DNA of 64,000 bases from positions 1-64,000 of the forward strand of contig BGZK01000280.1 in NCBI GenBank assembly GCA_005406025.1, written 5' to 3'. The stretch comes from Eumeta japonica. Lineage: Eukaryota; Arthropoda; Insecta; Lepidoptera; Psychidae. A program made the position numbers and the translations under genes. Positions 25,141 through 37,600 of this stretch are shown here, in pieces. The notes beneath the pieces were generated by a model. It was given only the letters and a program-made list of their open reading frames with translations. It was not told the DNA's origin and searched no databases. How positions within the stretch are numbered: position 1 is the first letter of the stretch; every line of letters begins with the position of its first letter.

Positions 25141-26380
25141 ACTTAGACGAAGTTGGGAGTAAATGGTAATATCGAAATCTATATGTATATAAAAAGGATT
25201 TGAGCGATCATTATGAATATTGATATGTATATGTATCGGTTGAGCGATACGGAAGTCGGTACATCGCAGCGCCACCTGGTGGCGAGTTGCGTCAATAGGG
25301 ATAGCATAAAAACCTTCTTCGTGAAAAAATACATGTACATATCATTATTCATAATGATCGGTCAAATAATTTCTGAGTTTATTGATTTCATATATACAAA
25401 CATCCTTTCATATATATTGATTGAACTTTAGTTCCAGACGTTTCCAACTCGACGCTATGATGTTGTGTGATTTATGTCACAATAAATATGACTGCGTGGT
25501 TTAAATTGGCATGTTGTGCTGTCATGTTCCTTACTGAGCTCAACAAAGAGAGGCTCGGCAACACCAGTTGTTTGCTATTAACCGCTGTCGTACCGTAGCT
25601 GGCACACGGTCACCGAAGCGCCGCCTGGTAGACCCTTAAACACACACTTTAACGCCATCGCTATTGGTAAACTCAAATATGGAAACAAATAAATAAATAA
25701 ATTGCTTCAAATAGCTCGATATACTATAGAAAAAGCTATTTCGAAGTTTTTTTTCTTAAATTACATTTGGCATCAGAAAATCTGCAAAGGAACCAGAGCA
25801 TCCAACATAACTATTAAGCTCAGTAATTATAAGTTCCATGAGAATTCCATTCGCTCAAAGAACCTCAGAAGAATATGGGGAGAATTACGTCCAAAAGCAA
25901 ATATTCAATAACTGAATGGAACTAACGTTAAAATAATTGCACAAACTTTTTAATATTTTTTCGAATGAAAATAATCAGATCCCTAGACATTTCGTCTAGT
26001 ACATATATAAAATAATTGCTACATTTTATGAGGTTATATAATCACACTAAGATTATACGTTATGAATGTAATTTACATGTAATGATAGCTTTCCGCTTAC
26101 AAGCTGCATACATGCGCGTACACAGATCTCACGTGTACATAGAATGTATTCCTACTTCTAGATTAAAAGATTTAATTTTAATTTATTTAATAGTTTAAGA
26201 ATCATTATTCTATTTACTAACATTAAATGAGAATAAGTTTGTGACCTGTGCATTGTAGTATCCTACGGTAAATCACTGAGCAATATAAATAATTTAATTT
26301 TGTGCCTAAGTAAAGTCTAACACCCTATATTCAGTAGCAGTGTATGGACTATGTAAATGAATAGCAGCCCGTCATTTTTT
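25141..26380. other. Intergenic, no gene seen
   Basis: AT-rich. 25255-25300 and 25600-25640 contain the related phrases CGCAGCGCCACCTGGTGG and GAAGCGCCGCCTGGTAG, probably dispersed repeat. Confidence 0.5.
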
Positions 26381-27125
26381 TAACTTCCCGCTAAGAAAAT
26401 TGAAAATTTTCTAAAATTTTTGGGAAGTTATTGGTTTCACCCCATTTTGCAAAAATCGAGTTCTCATCAGATCTCGACGTTTTAAGTGTCTTGGAAGCTT
26501 CCCTGATCATCACTGAGATGATGTCTGTATGTCTGTGTGGATGTGTGTGTGTATGTGTGGATGTATGTAAACCTCTTATAACTTTTAAACAGCTTGACCG
26601 AATCGAGCCCACTAAACGGCGTTTCAAAGAGTTTTATCAAACTTAGATTTTCTGAAAGTTTGGGTCGATTTGGACCGGTAGATCATGAGAAATTTTCAAA
26701 AAACTAAGAAAAATTTTTTTTTGGTTTTTTCAAAATAATTTTAAAACGGCTTAATAGATCAATTTCAAAATCTAATAAGCTCTAAACCTATTAAAAACAC
26801 GTCGATTGCCGTAAACCGGGTCAAAATCGGTTGATTCGTTTGTGAGAAATCGTTATCAAAAGAAATCGAAAAAAATAGTTTTTTTTTGGAATAACTACGA
26901 AACGGCTTGACTGATCGATTTAAAATTCTAACCAGCTCTTAATCCTGTAAAAACACGTTGATTGCCGCAAACCATGTCAAAATCGGTTGATTCGTTTACG
27001 AGAAATCGTTGTCGAAAGAAATTGAAACAAACCGTTTTTTTACTCAAAAAATCGCGTCAAATCCCGTATATTTTCGAGTGTTTTGAACTCGAAAATAGCG
27101 GGAAGTTTCAAGGTTGGCCTACAGG
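26381..27125 (+). repeat. AACTTCCCGCTA element, best-preserved copy
   Basis: 745-bp element bounded by a perfect 12-bp inverted motif: AACTTCCCGCTA at 26382-26393 and TAGCGGGAAGTT at 27096-27107. Inside are GTTCTCATCAGATCTCGACG, a TG-rich stretch, and two tandem units of about 155 bp (from 26732 and 26889) containing AACACGTCGATTGCC and AAAATCGGTTGATTCGTT. Noncoding. Related copies lie at 17740 and 57566. Confidence 0.75.
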
Positions 27126-27404
27126 GTTTAACCTATTTTTCCTTAATAAAACATAACATTCTTATGTACTATATATTACTAATTTTTAAAAAGATAGCCT
27201 GGTTCATAAAGTACTACATAAATAATTTAGTGTGAAAAATAAATTGGTTGTCTGTAAAGTCGGTCTACGAGTGATAATTTTCTGTGATAACGTCATAAGA
27301 AAACATTGATGAAAAATTGCATACTTTTATGAATTGAATTGAATTATTATCACTTGCCGCAATTTTTGTTATAATAAACAATGGAAATAAACCACATTAA
27401 CTTT

Positions 27405-27624
27405 TCACTTCACTTTATAAACAGTTGACAAAACAGTTCACGTGTAGGTTGTGTGCGGCCGCTGTCTCTCTTCTACTCGGACGCATCGGCCGATGCAGTG
27501 AAAGAGAGATCGCTCGTTCCGCACTCTCGCTCGCACGCTCGGCTCAGGCGGAACGCGACAATGAGTTATGCTTTTTCGTGCACACAGCCGGCGTTCATCG
27601 GTTTATAAGACGTTATCACGTCAA
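27405..27624 (+). repeat. 220-bp repeat, copy 1
   Basis: Runs from CACTTCACTTTATAAACAGT to GACGTTATCACGTCAA and matches 37755-37974 almost throughout, including CTTCTACTCGGACGCATCGG. An 80-codon frame inside is not considered a gene. Likely a dispersed MITE-like repeat. Confidence 0.85.
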
Positions 27625-28484
27625 TAAATCAAACACCCTTTGGCACCTGATTGCATTCACGATTTAGCGACAACGCGTAACTAATTTGTATGCATGCTAA
27701 TGACTTTGACCTCGAATGACAACGAAAATGCAACTTAGCTACAAGATTCATGTCATTTGCTAACATTATCGTATCCATACTGAGCGTACACTAACTCCAT
27801 ATCCAAATACTCACTGGCATTAAATAAATTCATCCTTTATGTTACACTGCGAGATTTTTTCGTAAACTAAATGCGCATAGGCTTTCCCGTCGCGTTGTGT
27901 TAGCACTGAAAATGCGAAACTGATCGAGAAAAGCGAAAAGTTAACAATTGGGAGAACAGCGGCAACATTGTATCCAGTGCATATGAATAAATTATAAAGG
28001 TCGGGTCATTAGTAATTATCAAAATTTACTTATTTTTCTGGTCATGATCATTGTTATTTTTATTTTGGTTTTTGTAATTAAGTGATACCTTATAACGGGA
28101 AAAAGTAGCTTGGGGATGTTCGTTTACATTCTGTAATGTGATATATTGTAGGTAAATTACTCAGAAATACAAAATCAAAAATTCTTTTTGAGTAAAAGAA
28201 AAAAGGTAGATAACTTGAATCAAAAATGTATTGATATTATAGCCCCAGTAATATAGTAATATTATATCTCCGGTAATTAAAATTAAAATTCAAGTGAATA
28301 AATCGATTTAAAAAATGCAACTATATCATAGCAGACAGACCAAAATAAAACTCGACACAAATTTGTGTATCAAATATATTCAAACAACTTTTTCCACTTC
28401 AGACGCTTTTTCCTTTTCTTTGTCATCACCATCTGGAAGAAATATATTATATACAAAAAGAACAAGATTTAATTCAATAATACA
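27625..28484. other. 3' flank of SLC17 copy 2
   Basis: No gene. A minus-strand ATTAAA at 28473-28468, 12 bp past the stop, could serve as a poly(A) signal but is unusually close. Confidence 0.4.
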
Positions 28485-28640
28485 CTATTTACAATGGTCA
28501 TCCGCACCTCCGTCGCTCAGAGAGGTCGGGTCGTTCCAGGGCTGGCGCTCGCTGCTGCCCGCGCACACGTACACCAGGTTGCAGGCTACGTACACGCCCG
28601 AGGACACGTAGAAAACCTTACGCCAGTCCCTTGCGTCTTT
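28485..28640 (-). CDS. SLC17 copy 2, exon 10 (TM12, C-terminus and stop)
   Basis: 156 bp including TAG. Reads KDARDWRKVFYVSSGVYVAC, NLVYVCAGSSERQPWNDPTS and a hydrophilic tail DDHCK. The W(R/K)xVFY start and ERQPW end are usual for the family. Confidence 0.9.
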   Translation of the reverse strand, partial: KDARDWRKVFYVSSGVYVACNLVYVCAGSSERQPWNDPTSLSDGGADDHCK

Positions 28641-31600
28641 CTGAAAACCGTAGCAACTTTTATAGACGCTGATCTGTGACATTAAATAGCATCTAACCCA
28701 CCGCTGACCCTCGATTCTGTTCCATTTCTATGAACCCCTATCGATAGAATTGAAAATTGATTCGATAGAATTGTCGATTACCTAAGTAAGTGTTAATATT
28801 TTATTTATGAAATCCAAATAGTTAGAATGTTATTTCTACGTACATTTCGTGTCATATGAACATACATATTCAGAAAAAAGCCAAACAGACCAAAAGCCAA
28901 GCCAGCTAAGCCACACCAACAAATGTGTCCCAACCATCTTTCATTACATACATCCATGCAATGAGTAGTATATCAAACCAATACTATTCATTGCATGGAT
29001 GTCACAGAATTTATCGAAATTGTGACACTTATAAAAGATTTGGGTTCTACTTTTATTAATTTGTTAAATTTTAGTTTCAATTTTACACTTTCGTTTTGTT
29101 TTTGAACAAGTATTTTTTTTTTTTAAACGCATAATATACATTTTCTTTATGTTTTACTACAATCGTCAGCCCACTTCTTATTTCAATGATTAAATCGTAT
29201 TGTCTAATGTTAATGCCTTATAATAGTGTACTATAAGGGCTTATATCTGGTAATGAAATGTCATAGGCATATATAGACTATAATGAACCAAATAACTAAA
29301 CTGAAATCTATTACTTCGCTAATAAATGATCTTAGTACGGCATACAACGAGCTATAATCTTTTTATGCTAATAAAAAATTCCAACAACGAGTACATAGTC
29401 ACAAACAGCACATAGTTATTCACAAGATTGAATCATACCTCATCGTTCAGAAGCATTCCGGCTACGAGGGGCGCCACCAGGGAGATAATATTGGAGATGC
29501 AGTTGGTGATGCCCATGAGCGCGCCCGCGAACCGCGGCGCCATGTCCACGTGCACCAACTGTATGTGTCAATCACACCTAACGTTAAACGTCGCTTTTAT
29601 ACTCATCAATATACATATTTCCTGTTACCAATGTTACAAACTATTTTGTTTCTTTCATGAATAAGGTTTCTAGAAGCTACAATACTTAATTTCTTTTTAT
29701 GAATATAATGTTACTAAATAATCCTATCTATGATTCGAGAGCTAAATCTGGGTGAAAAGTAAATTCGCACAAAATCAGAAGGTGTATGTTCAGCAACACT
29801 GAGGTTTTTTAACTAGATAAAGTTGAACCAGTCCATATTCTATCCCAGCCATAGCTTAAAATACATCTCTAATTGAACATTAGACGATGATTCGCAATAA
29901 GTTTCCAATGCATAGCTTTCATAACATATAGTAATGAATTCGGTTCCTGAACATTAGCGAATCGGTTAATCAGTTTTCTGGATTTAATCAAGTCACTTGC
30001 TTCGTGCCGCGACATAGTAGTAAGTTCTTGTATCTAGAGTTACCACCGAATTAGTGATAACGGTCATTAAGTGTCTCTAACCTGCACCAAACCAGCGTGG
30101 AAGACTTAAAGTCCAAGTTTTATAATCTGAAATAGAATGTGGGTGCCTCTGAAATAAGATAAGAAAATATTTATACATGCAAAAAAACAGAAAACGCACC
30201 AGATATCCCGTGTAGTGCCCAGCGTTGATACCTATGCTGCATGTGAGCAGGACCACGGCCAACACTAGATTATTGGAGGGCACATGTGCGAGCCCTATTA
30301 GCATAACGGCTGGTCCCCAGTGACCTAAAAACACAAACTATAATTATGCACCTGAGCATTGTTAATCCAAAGCATAAGGAATCTTAGCGAAGGTGAAAAA
30401 TAAAACGTCTAGACTAATAAAATTAATTTGTTACAATTATATCTATCATTTTTTTTCAACAAACATACCTGACCCAAACCTCAATTCATTCTTAAATATT
30501 AGGAGATTAACAATGAGGAAAAATCTCAGAGTAGTCAATATCGCTATAATGCCGTAATATTTTTTCGTGAAAACGTCTTTAGTTGTTACGATACATTAAT
30601 TAAGTCATTAAGTAATTAAGTCAATGCTAGAATAACTCGTGCAACCCTATCAAAACCTATCCGTTGCGAAATAATGACTGATTCTTTTATCGTACATAAT
30701 GAATTGGAAAGCACTTTTTGGCCTCCCTCCCTAGTCTATAACGTTTACTCGCAATTACGTTAATTCATAAACAAAAAAGGTTTATTATTAGAATGTACTT
30801 GTCACTGTACGCCATTATCCTTAGCTCACGAATAAACACACAATGTTAACATTGATGATCGTAAACTTAGTATAGAAGCCTTTTTAAAAACTTTTCCAGA
30901 TAAAAACTAACTGTTTTCTATTTAGTTGGTAGGAATATTTTCTAGAAGAGACGAACAGAAAAATTTGTTTAGTTAAGTAGGTATTAAATATATAGTTTCA
31001 GTATGATATGAATTTAACGTTATATGAATAAGTACTTAATTACTTCAACCACAATTGTTTTCCAATTTATGAATTATTTAATCATACTAACAATTATTAT
31101 TGTCGAGAAATTATTTTTTTTTTTAATTTTTATGATGGAAATCTCATAATGAAAATAAAACTTTACTTTCACTTTAGTGAAAATTACTAATGGAGTAACG
31201 TACAGTCTAAGTTGGATAAACCAGAACAAAATTGAAAATAATATCAGCACAGTAGATATGCAATCCTTGTTCAGTATCCTTCTTCGAAAGATAGATATAA
31301 AAATAGTGATGTCAGAGAGAGCTATGGTTTGAAGGAAGATGTTCTACTATAGTAGAAAAAGCTATATTATAATGGTTCATCCGACTGGAAAGGATGAACG
31401 AAAATAGACTGACAAAAGGAATTTTCAAAACAAATATGCGTAATGAAATCGATGGCAAGGATCGTCCTAGAAAACTTTATGAAGACCGCATTGGTGATCT
31501 ATTAAAAAGCGGTCAAATTTCAAGCACTCGAAACCGACGAGCTTGCCGGAAACTATTGATGGATATCGGCGAAGCAAGAGAGGTATGCAAATATCATGTG

Positions 31601-34600
31601 GAAATCAGTGGTTTCTGACTACTCTTCCGAAATATAGAAGTGCGTTTATAGTAATTAAAAAATACATAGCATTATTTGTTATAAGAAAAGCAATGAAAGC
31701 AATGATGAATTGATGACTGTTCATAAAATTGATACTGATAGCTAACAAATATGTTAGCTATCAGTATCAATCCTGAAGTTTTTTTTAAGTTCTACGAAAC
31801 GTAACACTACGTATTTATTTGAATTAAATATAATTTCATAACCAACATTTTATGTTCATTAAGTTATATTATATATGTATTACACACCAAATGTATGTTT
31901 ACGTATTGAATGTATAGATTATAAATATTCATTTAACAATTTGTACAACACACAATCGCACATCCTGTTTATACGAACTCACAAGATGTGAATTACGTAT
32001 ATTTCAAAATGTGTAACGAGATGGTGAACGGCCGGTGTACAATGGAATCGTAACATCGATATAACTGTTTTGCGTAGGGTAGATATTCAGAAAAACGCCT
32101 CAGCCGCCATCTAATCAAGATTTGAACGCATTAATTAGCACACGTATTATTGCGCCGACAAACAGTAGTGCTCGTATAATTTACAGTGCGTATTTAATCT
32201 GTATGAGGTTTCATAAACTTTACTCAGAACGCCTGCTTGCGTTGTTATTATTTCTGCTTAAGTTCACTAATCGTTGTATCGAGAAACGGTGTATTTCAGA
32301 TAAAAAACCTAAAGTTTTTAATAATCAAATGGTATATTATCAAATTATTTCTCAATAGAAAGGAATTTTGTGGAATCTGATAAAATAATTAGGTCAGTTT
32401 GATCTGAACATCCAAGGTACTGTGACCCTGTAGCCTAGTTATTAACTCGCTCCTCCGCATGCCAAAAGAAACGAGTTGCTCCACTGTGTATCTTCATAAC
32501 TTATATACCAACCGAAAGCATCAAATACCACTTGCTTTAGAAGCCAAAGGAAAGCCAGCACGTTTAAAAAGATTGGCTGGAGTTTTCTTACACTGAAATA
32601 ATGATTTATGAAAAACGATTTGTAGTTCTAATTTTAAACTTGATTGAACCTCTCTTTCAATACAGTTTTGGTACACTTTTATTAGGTAAATGATTACAAA
32701 AACCAATCACCTATCGAATTAGACAACTTCCTCGTCGCCGTGAGACTGAGCCACTTCTTTTTAAGGATGTAGTCCGACAAAAACCCTAAGGGGTAGCTCA
32801 TCAGGTATATTGCTATGTACGGTAGTGCCGACAAGACGCCGTTCTGGAAATATCAAAACTTTAATCCTTTCTCAAAATATGCACTTTCTATTTTCCAACT
32901 TATAGTCTGATAGAGAAGTATACTGGAACAGCAGCGGTGACTCCGTGGTTAAAAGCGTCGCTATGGAACAAAAAGTTGCCAGGTTCTATTTTATTCACGG
33001 GCGAGTTGACCAATGAGTTTTTAACTAAAATCAAATTAAAATTACTTGGTTCATACCTCAGAGAACACGCTAATCAGTCTTATTGCCTTAAGTTTGAATT
33101 GTAAAGGGGAATGTAATAAGTGTGAGGTGATTGAACCTGATACAATACAACAATATGTTTTATCAAGTTTAGTCGTTATTTAAGTTTTTTAAATATTTAG
33201 AGACATATTGTCCCTAGATGTTTATTGTTATTAGAAGAAACTTTGATCATAGAAAGTTATCATATCGCCACGGAAAACTCAAAAGACGCCAAACAATACT
33301 CAGCTACTCAAGTGCTACACTTAATCATAATGGCCTTCGTAATAAATACTCACTGACTTGATATCAACTCCGAGCACATTACTCATGTAGGAAGGTATTT
33401 CGGTGACGAGGGTCCAGAAGCCCCAGTTCTGACCGCAGTGGGCTATGATTAAGGAGATGAAAGGCAACGAAGTCCAAATGGCCCGCCAGGGTGTGGGCAT
33501 TACCTGAGAACGTAAAAAAAATAAGATATTGTAACTTAGCATTATTTGAGTTACATTGTCTTGTAATACATATTCAAGCTAATGTATATATAATCTATTT
33601 TAGTACTTATAATAATAAAAAAGTTTCAATTGTAGAACCAGACAAAAATGAAGGTTTTCCGATGGCTGATTTGTACGTGGTTAAACAACTTTGACGTAAA
33701 TTCGATGAACGCCTTCCTCATCGTGCCAGAGAACATTCATGAAAAAATCCATAATGAAAGGCGTACTTTTGAAAGCTTATATGTCCAAAGCTGAAAAATT
33801 ACAAAATGTTAGTTATAGCGAGATTCATATGACGACAACACAAAAAATATGCATTTCTCCGCTCCCCGCGAAAGTGTATTGGAATTACGAAAAAAGGCCG
33901 CGCAAGGGAGTACCGAAATTGAGGTGTTGAGCGACCACTGCTCAGTTTAAAGAGACGTAACGTCAAAAATACTAAATTGATTTGAATTTATTATAGTTGA
34001 ACATGAAAATTAATCAGTTTTTCTTATGAACAAATCCCTGGCATCGATCGAAAGTTGGAATCGCAAAAAAATACCAGACATAAAAAGATTGAATCCTATC
34101 TGCGAAGTAGAGAAGAGTTGTCTCTATCTCATAGGCAAAAAGAAGCCCAGAGAAAGCCAAAAGCAGTCCTGGATTTATCAATAGGCCATGTAGGCCGCGG
34201 CCTAGGGGCGGCAGATTTCAGAAAATTATTATTTTAGAAAGTTACATGGGGCGGCGGAAATAAAGTGGCCTACACTCATAAAAAATATAAATCCGCCACT
34301 GGCCAAAAGAAGATACTAATCACTTCGAAGTGTCTTAAATTTGGGTGTAAATGATACGGATCATTTAATGAATATAAATAGAATTACTATAAAGAACCTA
34401 ATACATTTTTTCCTTAGACCTAAAATTATTTCGTGAAGATTCGGCGAATTCACAAAATATCAAAACCTGCGATAGTAACCTCTAGCTTTAGTCATTGGGA
34501 TTTTTGTGTTAATTTTTTTATTGGCTTGCTTACAATAAGATAACGTTTACACACTTTGATTATGAAAAACAAAAAATATACAATTTTTTGCTCTTTATAA

Positions 34601-37600
34601 TCAAAATTCCACATCCACAAAACATTCCACAAAGCATTCCACAAATGCCATTCCACAACTTTGCAGATAGGGAAACTATTTTTCTAAAACCACTACTTAC
34701 CTACGAATCTATCTCAAAATCTTATTATTAAATTTTGCAGGGTATACACAAATTTTATTTAAACTTGTTCAGGTAACCATTGTTTACGATTACAACTATA
34801 ATCAAATTAAAAGAAAAATACATACAGTACAACGCACAAAACTTTGCCGCTGTAAAGTTCTCCACAAAAGCGTCACAATGGCGTAAAATAGGAACGCGTT
34901 AGAGAAAAAGGAAGGATCAGGGAGCGTAATGCTCGCGTAGTACATCATTCGTAACCAATCCAGACGGCAAAGTTTCGTGCATTGTACTGTAAATAATTTT
35001 AAAACCTATTTGTACCTTCTGTTCACCGACGTGTCCTAGCGACTCTTGAATGTAAGTCCTCTCGGCTTGCGATATCATCTTAGATTTTTGAGGGGAATCC
35101 GCACCAAAAATGAAATAACCTATGATCCAAAGGACTCCGGCCACACCATTTGAATAAAAAACCGCCGGCCAGCCCCAAGCCTCCATTATGAAACCTGACA
35201 CCAACATTTGTAAGGCCGTACCTAATTGTGCACCTGAAATATGGAGGCTTATTTTATTCGTTCTCCTTTGTTTGTTAGCTGTAACCCTATTTATGGATTG
35301 AAAATGGTAGATCACGTTGCTAGACTAATTTTAGTAATAAAAACGACAGTCATGTAAAGTAGTCCATCAAATATGAATTCTCTTCGGAGCCAAGCGGTGT
35401 TGTTGTATGTTCTACACCATTATATTCTTTTGTCATCGGTACAATATATTAGATACTTTACAGGGTTGTTTATATGTATGTGAAATTCCGTAATAAAGAT
35501 AGATAATGACAGCAAGTGTCTAACTTCATATCCATAGATCATTAAATACTTCGTAAATATATCTTCGTTATTTCTTAACTCATTAGTTCAAAAGAAAGTA
35601 AAATACTTTTTATGAGTACTGCCTCACATATAATAAAAAACGAATTTGAAACTGCTTAATTATCTGTGCTCACGTAAGGATGTTTTTTACCTATTCGGTT
35701 TCCTATGCAATTTTTTTAAACCAACGTTCTTTGTTAAGAAATAAGTCCAATTAAGTCCATCCCTCTTTTTAAACCGTATATTAATATCGCAAGAGGTGAC
35801 TAGGTCTTTTCCAAATGATGTCATTTATATAATAATATCGCTCGGAGATACACTATAAAGCCAACATTGCGCAAATAGGTTTATGATACAAATACCAGAC
35901 CTCTTAGAATTTTAATCTTTTGTCCAATATAGATCTAAATAATGTTGAGATTGCTCATATCATACTCATTTTGCAATGTATGGATTGTTATAAACAACTC
36001 TTCTTGTAACGCTAGCAGAGAAATGGAGCCGACTCACCGAAACTACATTTAAAACCCATTTAAGTATATAATATTTAAGCAAAATGTCTTTGTCGATATC
36101 TCTCAGATTACCCGCATAGATAAAGGTGCCAAGACGGCTTTTCTCCTCGAGCGGCACCCACTGGCTAATAAGCGCGTGCACTGACGGGTACAAGAAGCCT
36201 TGTGACAGCCCTTGGACGACTCGGCACGCGCACACACCGCACCCCAATCGCCCTGCCGAGAAATGCTACATCAATCCTAGAAATTGAACTAGAAGTGACC
36301 AGCAGGCCTAGCATGACACCCTAAACAAGAGTCTCTATAAGACAGTCCCTTTTTATTCGTGACGTTGCACGAGAAGGACAGTCTTATAGAAAGACGCTTT
36401 TCTAGGGTGGTGTGCTAGCCACGCTGATAGGCCGTAATTGTATATCTTACATAGTCAGCAGCGAGAGGGAGAAGCATCATCACAGCAGAATTGATGCCTA
36501 TGCAAATCAGCACAAGTCTTCCACCACCGAACCTAGCTGCCATCACCCCGCCGGGTATCTGTAGTATGATGTAGCCCCAGAAGAAGGACGACAGCACCAC
36601 ACTCTGGGTTTTCACTGTCCATCCGTAGACCTACACACAATATATAAGAGAAAATATTTTTTTTCTACACCGCCGTAGGAGTAGAAACAAGATGTTTTCT
36701 TTTAAAAATATTCACAATTCAATGAAATAATCATTACATCACAACGAAGCACTTACAATCTTGTAAGCTTTTTAGTTATTATTATTTTCGTAGTTGGAAT
36801 TTAGTTTTTTAACTTTCATCTTTAATTAACTTTTTTTGAATAGAGATATAATCAAAAAGGTCCTTCAGACTCATTTTGAACTGGCACCGAATTTACTATT
36901 CATTGTACTTTTTATTAGCAAAAAGAGAATGTATGATGAGTTCTGTAGGCGTTTGTCATGAGCTTGATAAGCCTTACATTTTATTAAGCTATGCAATAGA
37001 CACTCAATCATCTTAATAATTGTATCCATTTGCGTATGAAAATTTTGCAATGGCGTCAATACTGTTGACAAAGTGTGATCGTGAAGATGACCTGACAGTT
37101 TTCTAGGATGTAGATCATTGGTGAAGCATCATTCTAGTGATTTTATTTGACTTTATGCGACTCATAGCTGATCTTCGACTTTTCTTTCTCTAATCTACCA
37201 TTGTCTATTCTTAAAAGGAACCTTTCAATTTGTGACAATTACTACCCAACAAAAGTTTTGTGTGTCGTTTTCGTAATCGTGTCTATTAACTCTTTCACAC
37301 TGAGTTCTATTCCACTAAATTTTACTGAAGCCGTTGTTTTATTTTCACATACATTTCTATCGGCAACATCTGCTCTGTTGATTATATCAAATTCGTCAAA
37401 ACAACCAAGTACACATATCTATTCCTTTAATTTAAGCAATACATTTTAAAATTAATTTTTTTAGTTAAAAAAATCTGTCCAATAACAGCTCTTTTAATAT
37501 AACAACTTAAAACTTCTTATTTTTTTTTATTACGCTATATTTATATCACGTTATGGTTTAAAGCGATCTTCAGTAGGAGCCTCAATTTTAGCGAAAACGC

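Larger units (their letters stand above)
30325..32710. other. Intron 7 of SLC17 copy 2
   Basis: AT-rich. Contains a LINE-like fragment (about 31300-31618) and a perfect hairpin (31728-31771), listed separately. Confidence 0.6.

Noticed and set aside
27425..27667. 80-codon frame repeated at 37775 as a conserved small gene
   Set aside because: The similarity extends beyond the frame on both sides and stops at repeat-like ends; the frame diverges after the repeat ends.
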